Shown here one piece after another: positions 24,201 through 36,200 of a stretch of 64,000 nucleotides of DNA; the first letter of the stretch is position 1; each line of letters starts with the position of its first letter. The position numbers and the translations under genes are program-made. The DNA comes from Eutreptiella sp. 'Long Island Sound 2002'. Taxonomy: Eukaryota > Euglenozoa > Euglenophyceae > Eutreptiales > Eutreptiaceae. The stretch covers positions 57,692,427-57,756,426 of the forward strand of contig OZ038387.1 of the NCBI GenBank assembly GCA_964036045.1, given 5' to 3'. The notes under the pieces are model-generated. The model ran no database searches, had not been told where the DNA came from, and saw only the letters and a list, made by a program, of their open reading frames with translations.

Positions 24201-27200
24201 AGCCGAGCAGGCGTCACTTCTGTCTGGTGGCTCCATGAGGGAGAAAAAAGAAATCAGAAGCTTGGATTTCGAGGTGTATTCTGAGCTCTTTGCACAGGTG
24301 TTGGCTTAGTGGGTGAGATTGATGACCACGAGGGTTTGTCTCGTCTTCTTGGCTTCAAGCATCGGGACCATGTGTGCCCCAACCCCCGCTTGGCAGTGAG
24401 TCACGGCGACGAGCCCAAGGAGTCCAGTGTGGGCCCAGAGAGGTACTGCATGAAGAAGCAAAATGCTCTCCAACCCTCAATATTCCCTCACAGTCCTGAA
24501 TACCCCTCCACGACGACAATGCAAAACAACCCACCGGAATGCCCCCCCCCCACCCCCACCCCCACACACCCTCTTGTGCAAGGAATGGCATCGAATGCAG
24601 CGCAATGCAATTCACTGCATTCGGGAACAGAACGGAATGGAAAGCAATAGAACGGATTGTAGTGTGACGAGCGGAGCAGCATACGTGGAATGAACAGGGG
24701 AAAACACTCAGATGCCATGAATCCAACGGGAATGTGGTAACGAAGCCCACAATAAACTCGCACTGCAGCTTCATTGTCGGCCCAACTAGTTGAGCCAGAA
24801 AAGACATTACGCCCCCCCCCCAAAAACCCCATTTTGATGATGGATCAATCCCGTGCTTCCCCCAAGATTTCTTTGCTGCTTCCTTTGTTCTTTAGTCCAG
24901 TGCCTCCATACCTGTTTGAGCAGGGGTGCAGTGGTGTGGTGTGATGTGGTGTGGTGTGGTGTGGTTTGGTGTGAGGGCCCCGTCGGCAAACAGCGGTCAG
25001 GCAGGGATCCGTGACCAGACAAGGCGCTCTTGCTCGCGACACTTATTCAGACACAAACCTGACTACCAAGAGAATAGCCCAAGCGACAGCGGTCAGCAAC
25101 CCTGTCCAAGCAACAACTGTAGGGTGACAAAGTGCAAAATCCTCAAAATCTGCACTCGCAAACTGTGGCATAAGACAGGGAAAGGGGGCCAGTGCATACC
25201 GAAATCATACAACAACTCCCCATTGGGCGAAACCACGATGGCGGCCCCCGTAAGGTATGCCATATCCCGCACATTCATGGTGGCGGTCTGGAGGTCGACT
25301 CCTGCAGCAGCTGCAACGTCTGCAGTTGTGACCTTCCCACCAAGCCTGAAAGCAACCGATGTACGTTGGAAACACGGTGCCGAATGGCTTCTTCCGCGTT
25401 CCTTACCTCTGGTAAACCTCATGGGCGCAGAAGACTAGGATCCCACCAAAGAGGCCTTTATTGAAGATATGGATGTTGGACGAGAAGAAGAAATAATTGT
25501 CCAAAAGAATAAGACTTTAAATGGAATAACATGGAATTGTGTGGTGTGCTGTGGCATGGTGTGGTGCAGTGCAGTGCAGTGCAGTGCAGTGCAGTGCAGT
25601 GCAGTGCAGTGCAGTGCAGTGCAGTGCAGTGCAGTGCAGTGGGGTGCGGAGTGGTGAGGTGTGGGGCGATTCCAGGCGGTGCATTGTCGTGCAATGGGGT
25701 GAAGGTAGCCTTTGCTTTTGGCCATTGGGGTGACCTTCGCGCAATGCGTTCTCGTCCATTGCTCACTGAAAGGGGTTGCCTCTTTGTTACAATTGAATGG
25801 GGGACTCCCCAAAAGCACGAATGCCACCAGAAAATAGTGGCATGTTGCAATGCACAGCCGGATGTTTGCCATTTCGACCAGGGTCATTTGGCAGTGGGCG
25901 ATCAACGGCGAGTTTTTCGTGCGTTTCCAATGAAGGCTCTGTGTGGTTTCGAGATCCAATTGATGGGCTCTGGGGCAAGTGAAAACTTCAATGGCACGGG
26001 GAAATCGGGAGAGCAATACAAATGGTGTGACCACACTACACCACACACTATTCCATACGGCACCACACAACACAACACAACACAACACAAAAACGCGTCG
26101 CAGCACAGCACACACCACACCACACCACACCACATCCTGAGTACTCCCCAGCTCTACCCACGGGCTGGGTGCCGGGTGCGAAGCCCCGGACGACAGGGCC
26201 CGGGCACTGCCAGTAGGCGGTGTACTAACAGTGTCGGGTGCGCGCACGTCCCAGTGCCAAGCGCCATCCCCAGGGACCCCGCGGCCCCTAGTACCGGCCG
26301 CCTCGGCCCTGGGAACGGTCAGCGACCCCCAATAGAGGACGGCTGACCTAGCCTCCCCCTCCGCTCCTCCCCTACACGCCCGCTCACGCACCAGCCCACG
26401 CAGGAGCCCGGACATGCGCCCCCCCCGCGCTCCAGCCTCAGCCCCCCCCGCTGCCGCCCCTGCGCGCGCCCCGGTGACCCCCCCATGCGCCCCCCCCTAT
26501 GAGCGCTCCCTGCTGCCTCCCCTGCCCCGCCACGCTCCCTGACCCTGCCCATCTCTCAGGCTGGCAGCGCCCGTGCGGCGCGCCTCCAGGGCCCCACATC
26601 GGCGGCCGGCCGCGAGACATCCGGACCAGTGGAGGCCCCCGGACAGGGGCTTCAACGGAACGGCGGGACCGGGACGGGTGTGCCGGGTGTGTGCGTGGGT
26701 GAGAGAGGGGTGAGAGACTGGGGCCCCAGTGGGACGGCCTGCGCCGAGGCCGGAAATCTTTCTTGTTCTGGTTTTTAATTGTTCCAGTTTTTCATCCCTG
26801 TTTTTTGCGCGACTGCCTGTAGGGGTACAAGCCTCATGCAGGAGCCTTCGGGCCTGTTAGCGCCTTCCCTTCGGGTTTTTTCTTCTTTTGTTATAGGCTA
26901 AGAGAGCAGAGCGGCACCACAGCGCCGGGAAGGCCTGTGGCCCAGACATGCGCGGGGGGCCTCAAAAACGACCCCCCGCCCTGCAAGAACCGCCTCAATG
27001 AGCCTGCCTGAACGGTGCCGGAAGAGCAGTGTGGCCCCGCTGGTGATAGCGGTTCGAGGCCACGCTGCCCCTGTACGCTCGTGGCCCTGCGGCCGGTGGT
27101 TTGGAAAGTGAGGGAGGTGGTTGGAATATAACAGGAAGTGGATATCCGTTCACCGTCCTGTTGCTGAAGTAACCGTCCCTGTCCCCGTCCGGCTGGATGC

Positions 27201-30200
27201 CCCGGTATCGGTATCCAACATCCTTTGAGGTACGGTATAAGGCCCCGCGGCCACCACCCCGGCGCCAACACCAGGGAGGGCGTCCGGGAGGGGTAACAGC
27301 CCCCGATCCCCCAAAGGCAGCCCCAAAGGTGTGCGCACCACTGGAGGGGCATGTCTGCGGGGTAAACAAATGCGCTGAGTAATACCCTAATATAATAATT
27401 AGTGCCTACTGCCGTAAGTAATGCTTAACCGGGTAACATGGCCCTCTCTCGGTGCCAGTTTAGTGCGCAGCCCCCAGAGCCGGACCCGACCGGCCGTACT
27501 GAGGCGAGCCCAGAAATGGGTATGGCAGGCCAGACTTTAAGTGCTGGTAGCCACGCCTCAGTACACTCCGTGGGCTAATAAGGCCCACGGGGGCCCCAAA
27601 CACCGTTACGTTCGGGAGTTAAACCCCGGCGGTGTTTGGGGTTGTTCCTGGTTAAGAGGACTCACGTTGAGTCCCAGATACTGTTACCCCGGGGTTATGA
27701 CCCCCGGTACTGCCTGCTTACTTGCCTGCTGCTGCTAAGAGGTAGGAGGGAGTACCCACGAGTCCTGCAGGAGGCTCCGAACACCCCCTGGGCAGGACTC
27801 CCCGTCCCCCCCAGGCCGGTGCGCCCAGTTCTCTGACAAAGATAGCCCCCCATTGGCCTTGCAGGAGGCTCCGAACACCCCCTGGGCAGGACTCCCTGTC
27901 CCCCCCAGGCCGGTGCGCCCGGTTCTCTGACAAAGATAGCCCCCCATTGGCCTGGCAGGAGGCTCCGAACACCCCCTGGGCAGGACTCCCTGTCCCCCCC
28001 AGGCCGGTGCGCCCGGTTCTCTGACAAAGATGGCCCCCCATAGGCCTTGCAGGAGGCTCCGAACACTCCCTGGGCTGGGATCCCTGTCCCCCCCAGGCCG
28101 GTGCGCCCGGTTCTCTGACAAAGATAGCCCCCCATAGGCCTGGCAGGAGGCTCCGAACACCCCCTGGGCAGGACTCCCTGTCCCCCCCAGGCCGGTGCGC
28201 CCGGGTCTGTGACAAAGATGGCCCCCCATAGGCCTTGCAGGAGGCTCCGAACACCCCCTGGGCTGGGATCCCTGTCCCCCCCAGGCCGGTGCGCCCGGTT
28301 CTCTGACAAAGATGGCCCCCCATAGGCCTTGCAGGAGGCTCCGAACACCCCCTGGGCATGACTCCCCGTCCCCCCCAGGCCGGTGCGCCCGGTTCTCTGA
28401 AGGAGGTGGCCCCCCATTGGCCTGGCAGGAGGCTCCGAACGCCCCCTAGGCAGGACTCCCTGTCCCCCCCAGGCCGGTGCGCCCGGTTCTCTGACAAAGA
28501 TGGCCCCCCATAGGCCTTGCAGGAGGCTCCGAACACCCCCTGGGCTGGGATCCCTGTCCCCCCCAGGCCGGTGCGCCCGGTTCTCTGACAAAGATAGCCC
28601 CCCATAGGCCTTGCAGGAGGCTCCGAACACCCCCTGGGCTGGGATCCCTGTCCCCCCCAGGCCGGTGCGCCCGGTTCTCTGACAAAGATAGCCCCCCATA
28701 GGCCTTGCAGGAGGCTCCGAACACCCCCTGGGCAGGACTCCCCGTCCCCCCCGGGCCGGTGCGCCCGGTTCTCTGACAAAGATGGCCCCCCATAGGCCTT
28801 GCAGGAGGCTCCGAACACCCCCTGGGCAGGACTCCCTGTCCCCCCCAGGCCGGTGCGCCCGGTTCTCTGAAGGAGGTGGCCCCCCATTGGCTTGGCAGGA
28901 GGCTCCGAACACCCCCTGGGCAGGACTCCCTGTCCCCCCCAGGCCGGTGCGCCCAGTTCTGTGACAAAGATGGCCCCCCATAGGCCTTGCAGGAGGCTCC
29001 GAACACCCCCTGGGCAGGACTCCATGTCCCCCCACAGTCCGGTGCGCCCGGTTCTCTGACAAAGATGGCCCCCCATAGGCCTGGCAGGAGGCTCCGAACA
29101 CCCCCTGGGCAGGACTCCCTGTCTCCCCCAGGCCGGTGCGCCCGGTTCTCTGAAGAAGATGGCCCCCCATGGGCCTTGCAGGAGGCTCCGAACACCCCCT
29201 GGGCAGGACTCCCCGTCCCCCCCGGGCCGGTGCGCCCGGTTCTCTGAGGAAGATGGCCGCCCATAGGCCTTGCAGGAGGCTCCGAACGCCCCCTGGGCAG
29301 GACTCCCCGTCCCCTCCAGGCTGGTGCGCCCGGTTCTCTGGCGAAAATGGCCCCCCATTGGCCTTGCAGGAGGCTCTGAACGCCCCCTGGGCTGGGATCC
29401 CTGTCCCCCCCAGGCCGGTGCGCCCGGTTCTCCGAAGGTAGTGGCGCCCCATAGGCCTTGCAGGATCCCCTGACCACCCCCCAGGCTGGACTCCCCGTCC
29501 CCCCCCAGGCCGGTGCGCCCGGCTTCGGGGGGGAAAATGGCTCCCCACGGGCCTTGCGGGGGGCTCTGGCCACCCCTTGGGCTGGACTCCCCGCCCCCCC
29601 AGGCCGGTCTTTAGAGGGTGATGGCCCCCCACGGGCCTGGCAGGATGCCCCGACCACCCCGCTGGGCTAAGCACCCCCTTGCCCCCCCCAGCCAGGTGTA
29701 CCCGATAGAAGAAGAGGCGCGACCCCCCGGCAACAGATCCCCCCCCCCCGGACCAAGGTACCCCAATGTGCAAAGCAGCGGCCAACGTGCAGCGCGCAGG
29801 GGCGCGTTTCCGGCTAGATCCTTGTGTACAGGCCTGTAAGGCCGGCCGCCGCAGGCCACCAACGCGCGAGCGAGAGCAGGTGCCGGCGCCTGAGCACTGG
29901 GCGACCCGGAGGAAGGGATGCGCAGTGCCCATGCATGGGCTTCCGGCATGCAACTCCCTGCTCTCGCTCTGCAGCCCAGTTACGCAACATGTTCCCGTCG
30001 ATGCCAGCAACCCCTTACATGCAGCGCCCTCCTATCCCCGGAGGCCCGCCTGAACCACACCCCGCGGGATCCCCGGCGTTGGCCGCCCCCCCCCTCCCCC
30101 ACTATACCCACACCCCATACACACCCCACCAGCCGCTCATGGAGGTCCACTCCCAGCCGGCGTACCCCGCCTATTACCTGCGGGAACCGCGGTATGGGCT

Positions 30201-33200
30201 TCCCCCGCCCCCCACGCCGCCCTCGCCGCTCCCGACTGTGCCGCCCCCGGACCACCGCGACCTGGAGGTGGCCTACCTACGAGGCCACGTGGCAGGCCTG
30301 GACCGCCGCACCGAGGGGCCCACGCCCCCTAAGGAGACGGCGCAGAGGGCGCCCCCGGCGCCGCAGGGCCCTGCCCCCAACGCGGTCGGCGAGGCGGCGC
30401 CGGCACTACTTCTGGCACCGGTGAGGGAGACGGTGCCCAGGCAGGACCGCCGACCCCCAGCGCCTACAGAGGCACCACGCCGGCCCCAGGGCGCGACCTA
30501 CCGAAGGTCCCGCTCCCCCCGACGGGACCTACGCGACGATCGCCGAGGCCACGGCCGTACAAGCCCCGGTAGAGAAGGCCGCACGGCGAAACGCCGGCCC
30601 TACCGCTCCCCAGAGCGGTACTACCAGCGCCGGTCCGAGGAGCGTTCCTCCGGACACCGAGCCCCCGCCGCTAGAGGCAGGGACCATACCCCCGACCGCC
30701 GGGATGGCCGCTCCCGTCGTGACCCGCCCGGCTCAGCCCCCGGGCCGGGCCGGGAGCGGCGGGGCCCCGATGACCGGCGCCGTTACCGCTCCCCCAGCCC
30801 AGATACCGCTAGACGCCTGCGGTATGATGCGCCGGATATGGGGCGCCGGCCGCAGTGGGAGCCCCGTACGGCTCCCGACGCCCAACCCCCGCATGTCCCG
30901 AAGGACAAACCCCCGCGCAAGCGTCAGCGCAACAACAAGGAGAGCAGGCAGCCTGCGGCGCAGTCGCCCGCGGGCACCCCGCACAGGCTGCCGGTGCACG
31001 CTCTGGCGGGGACCCAAACGACGCCGGGCCTCCTGGCCCCCCGTGCACAGCAGGCACGGCTGCCGCAGGACGGCGTCCCCCGCACGCCCCAGAGGCACCG
31101 TACCGGTGTCACACAGACCACCCCGGGCCTCCGGGGCCCGGGCTGCGCCCCCCCGAGCGGGGCAATGCAAGCCCCCCAACAGCCCCGCGCCGCGGACCCT
31201 CCGACCGTCCTGCACATCCGGCGCCTCCCCACAGGGTGGTCCCGCCGTCACCTGGCGGACCGTTTCATGTGGCTGGATGGGGCGGAGGGGGTGGCGGAGG
31301 CTTTTTATGGAGGAGAAAACCACGGGTACCTAACCTTCCGCGCCCACACACAGGCGCTGGCGGCGTGTGCGGTAGTCAACGCTGCCCTGGGTAAGGTAGC
31401 GCCCCCGCCTGGCCGCCTGCCAGCGGCCGTCCACTGTGTAAACCGCAGTGTCGTCCGGGACCTAACCGTGTACACGCAGCGGGACGCCCAGGGCGAGGAG
31501 CGGCACGACACGCCGTCCGCCGGGGCTGCCCCCCCCGCGCGTGGACCGCCCCTCCCTCACGGAGGATGACGTCCGGCGCCTCATAGCCAATGCCGTGAGC
31601 GGGCCGCAGCAGGTGCTGCATCCACGGCCGCAGGAGCCCGCCCAAGCGCCGACAGCCGACGTGGTCGGTGGCGCCGGCCGCCCCCAACCCCGAGGCCCCC
31701 CCCCGACGCACCCTGATACGCAACAGGCGCCCATCTCCCGGGAAAGAGACCCAGCGTTGCCCGGGGGCGGAGCAGCCCCTAGACGAAGTCAAGAGATCAC
31801 CGCGGCTCGGGTGAGCCCGCCTGCGCGGCCGCAAGCCGCCGCCAATAGCCATACCAGCCGGCTTGGCCGGCGTATCCTGGCGACTACCGGGACGCCTAGC
31901 GACCCCGGCCAACCGACTGCCAGGCATGCCGGCGCCGGGCCCCCCCGGCCCGTCCCCTCGGATGTGGCGACTGAAGACATGTCCCAGGACCTCTTGGGCA
32001 CAGATTGCCGGGAGGAGGGCCATCGGCGGGCCCTCGCCAGCGCCCCAGTGGCCCCTATGGCCCACCCCCAGGCGCCCGCTAGCAATCCCCTGACCACCCA
32101 GGCCCACGACGGTGCTGAGGCCTCAGCTCCCCCAACGGGGAGCCACCCCCCGGAGGGGCCCACCCTGGATTGGTGTGCAGTCTGTCGATTCTGGCGCCCC
32201 AGCCCATGCGGCCAGTGCCCCCCGCAGCGGGCCCCCCAGGAGGCAGAAGAGGCTGCGGAACCGGCCTCAGAAGGAGAACGAGAGCTTGGGCCCCGTGAGA
32301 CCTCGCCCGCTCTCGACACTCCCGCTCTGCACGCGGCGGACGACCCTCCGCCCCCCCCCCATCGATGTGGATGCGTCCCAGGGCACGGCCACCCAGCTGG
32401 CTGGCCTCCTCGATGATGAGGCGGGCGCCCTCAGCCCGCTGGAGCCCCTACCGCCGGCGGTCGAGTCAGATGACGACCCTACACCGCCGGCAGCCGGCCA
32501 CGCCGACAGCCCGCCGGGCGAGGAGGGCCCGCACGAGTCCCGCCTGGTGGCGCTCATCGCCGATACTGCCCTGGAGGAGGTGAACCCCTGCAGGGCCCTG
32601 GACGTCGCTGTCTTCCTAGACAGCGAACTCATGTCGGCGGTGGGACGCCGCATGCGGGCGGCGGGCCAGGACACCACCCCCGTCCCCGGCCCCCATTCCC
32701 CAGAGGGAGACGGCCTCCCTCCCCTCCTGGCCCAGTATGCCAAGAGGACCCGCGATGCTGCTCCAGCTCGTGGGCTTTACCCTGGGGGTCCCCTCCTTCT
32801 CCCTCTCCAGCTGGGAGGGAGATGCAATCCCGGCCCCTCACCCGCCGGGACTTGGGATCACGGTGTATTACGTGATCGAGGGGAGGGTGCAGCTCCGCCT
32901 CCCCACCCCCGAGGGCGGCTCACGCCCCGGATGGTGGCTCCAGGCCATGGCATATGCGTATGCCTGGTCTGCCCCGCCCCCGCCCCGGGCGGTCCCCCCG
33001 GATACCAGGGCCCTGGTGTTGATATGCCAGTGCCCGGTGCATGTTCCCCGGGGCGCCCCGGCGACCACCCCCCCTCCGGTCCAGATCTGCGTCAAGCGTG
33101 GGGACCGGTACACCCCAGTCGACACAGCGAGCATGGACCTCGGGGATCACAGGGCCACCCTCGCCCCGCCCGGAGGTAACCCCCTGGCCATCACTACGCC

Positions 33201-36200
33201 CATGGTGGCGAGGGCCACCTACGACAAGGCCCGGGGAGGACTCGTCGTCGTTCCCTCAGACCTGGGAGCCCAGCAGCTCCGTGACACCGACTGGAAGGGT
33301 TGGAGCGCCTCGTGGGTCAGCTACGCCCGGGCCCTCCAGCCGGCCAAGCCAGTCGGCTTCAAGGTCCTGGGAGCACAGGCCCCGGCCCTGCGTGACTGGG
33401 TGCTCCCTAGGCTCACGGGCGAGCGGCCGGCGGGGACTCCTTCCCTAACCACGGTATTCGGCCTCATCGGGCGTGACCTGCGGCAGGCCCAGGAGGCGGC
33501 TAGCGGCTCGGCCAGAAACGCCGACCCCCCAGGCGGGCCCACTCCCTCAGAACCGGACCTGGAGCCGGAGCACCCCGGCCCCTCTCAGTCCCGGAATTGA
33601 GGGCACCCCGGAGGACGTCCACGGGGTACCTGTGGCTTAACGTCCGGGGCCGGTACCTGCGGCAACGCCTCCTGGCGCAGGCCCTGCACATGGCAGCGCG
33701 CCGCCCCACCGTCCTCATCCTGGCCGAGGCCCAGTCCCGGGCAGGCCCTGAGGACCCCCCCTTCCAGGACTACACCCGGCACGTCCTGCTCCCTGCCCAT
33801 GGAAAGACGGGGGCAGGGCTGGAGGTGTATGTCCGTGCCGCGACGACAACCCGGGCGTCCCTCCTGTGGGGCAAGGAGGATGCCAACGCCCTCCTCATGG
33901 AGGTGCTGACCCCGTGGGGTCGGCACCATGTCCTAGCGGCCCACGCCCCCCAGATCAACATTGGTGTAGAACCATATGTGAGATGGTGGGCGGACATCTG
34001 GCGGGAGGTCACCTGTTTGGTGGACCCGGCAACCGTCTTGGTGGTCACCGACACCAACTCGGCAGCGCGGCCAGCGGATAGAGGCACTCCGCGCCCTGAG
34101 GACACGGGCTACCGCACGTTCCTGAGGGCCTTCAACCTCAGGGACTTAGTGGACCTCCACCCGGTCCCGCAGGGCACATACTCCTGCTTCTAGGGCGCCG
34201 CACGCTCCCGCATCGACAGGGTCGCCTGCCATAGGGAGGCGAAGTTCGCCATCGCCTCATATCACTACTGGCAGAGTACCGACTAGGCCCACGCAGCGGG
34301 TAGAGTCCGGGCTCTCCGTTTCCGGCAATACCGCCTCAGGGCGCGCCCGGCAGAGCGGGTCCCCCCCTCGAAGGCTCCTCGGCACCCTTTCCCGGCACGA
34401 AGTATGCTCCCGTCTGTGGGGCGCTTCACGCAAATGGCCCAGGACATGCTGGGCACCTCGGTCACGGCAGGTCATGCCCTAAAGAGAAGCCTTGTGGCCC
34501 TGGGCGAGGCCCAACGCCAGCAAGGCCTCCGGGAGAGAAAACGCAGAGCCCTCCGGCGATCGCAGGACACCGGAAACCTTAAGCGTACCCCGGAGCAGTG
34601 GAGGGAGGTCCAGCGGCGCAGCCGCGGCCCCCCAAGGGATGTCTCCGAGATCCCGCTGGACAGCAAGGCGCTCCTCGACCCCAGGGAGACACGGTCCGCC
34701 CTGTACCTCAGCCGCCAACGGCTCCAGGGCCATAGATACCGGATACGGGACGATCCGGACCGCTGGGCCCACTTCCAGCGGTATCTGGGGCTCTTGCCGC
34801 GGCATGCCCCGCTGGCCCGCGGCGACTACGTCCAACCCCGCCACCTGTGGGAGGTGCAGTCCGGCAAGGCCCGAGGTCCAGACCTCCGCCTGCCCGAAGC
34901 GGACGTCTGCATCGACATCACATGGTACCGGCACTTGGAGGCGGACCAGAGAACCCTCTGCGCCGTGGTGCGTAGCCCCCCGGTCAGCCGCACGGTGGGC
35001 CGGCGGGGACGGGTCACCCTGCTCCTCAAGAACCCGGACCAACCAGTCCGGGAAGCGAACCTCCGGGGGATAACTATATCCTCCCACGTGTCGAAGCTGG
35101 AGCCCACGGCCTTCTACGCCACGGCGACGGCCATCTATGAACGGGCCCTGGGGACCCCTGCCTCGTGGGGGGCATGCGGGGGGTGTCCCTCTAGGAGGTG
35201 GTGCGCACAGTGCACATGAAGCTGGACCAGGCCAGACTTCAGCACCGGGTTGTGGACGTCCTGATCACGGACCTCGCGAAATATTTCGACGTGATCGCAC
35301 AGGACATCCACCTGATAGTGGGGGCCTGGGTGGGCCTGGGGGAGGCAGATCACCTCGCCACCCACACCGAGGGGTTCTCGTACACCCTCCCCCTGGGCCC
35401 CTGGCAGTCCAGCACCCTGGCACAACTCCTGGGAACCCCCCAGGGGACGATCCAGGGGGTTCATGCAGGAGCTACGGCGGCGCTCCCCTTCATGCGCTTC
35501 CTGGACATCGCGTACAGGACTCATGCGGTGGAGCCGTTCCGTTTTCCGGGACTGATGTGGGTGGATGACACAGTAGTCATCCTAGAGCGGGGCGACTCGC
35601 GCCCCATACAAGGGGTCCTGCTGGACCAGCGGACCTACTATCAGGGGATCCTGCGGGTGGATGTCCCAGACCGCAAAATCCAACAAGGATCAACATCCGA
35701 CCCGCAGCCCCTGCTCTCCCCCACGCCGGCTGCGATAGCCCGCCATCTGGGCAACGCGTGGACGACGGACACCGCGGACCAGCGCCAGGAGGCGCTGGCC
35801 GGGGCCCCGGAGATACAGCCCTCCAGCGTCCTGCGGTACATGGGGATTGACATATATCTCCGGGGCACGCCCGTCGCGCCCCGAAACCTGCCGGAGATCC
35901 GCGCGGCCGTCTGGAGGCGGCTCCGCCCCCAGAGGCTCTCCCCGGACGCGGCGATGATGGTCCTCATGGCCAAACTCCCGAGCAAACTGCTCTCCCTGGC
36001 CAGCGTGTACCGCCCCACGCCCCGGGTGCATGCGGCCAATGACGCCCTCATGGTCCGGGCGTATAAACATATGACGGGCATCTCCCGTCACGCCCACACG
36101 AACTCGCTCTGGGGGCCATGGGAGCACGGCTGTCAGGGCCTGACCCGGTCGGAACACTCATGGCAGACCGCGGTGGTCAGAGAGTGGGTCCGACAGGGGG

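Noticed and set aside
25458-26415. Long minus-strand frame rich in LHCTALHCTA
   Set aside because: It is the GTGCA pentanucleotide repeat read in frame, followed by flank and LINE leader sequence.
27695-30010. A 771-codon open frame on the minus strand, repetitive Gly/Pro/Arg protein
   Set aside because: It is the 94-bp minisatellite read antisense; the unit lacks stops in all three frames, so openness says nothing about coding.
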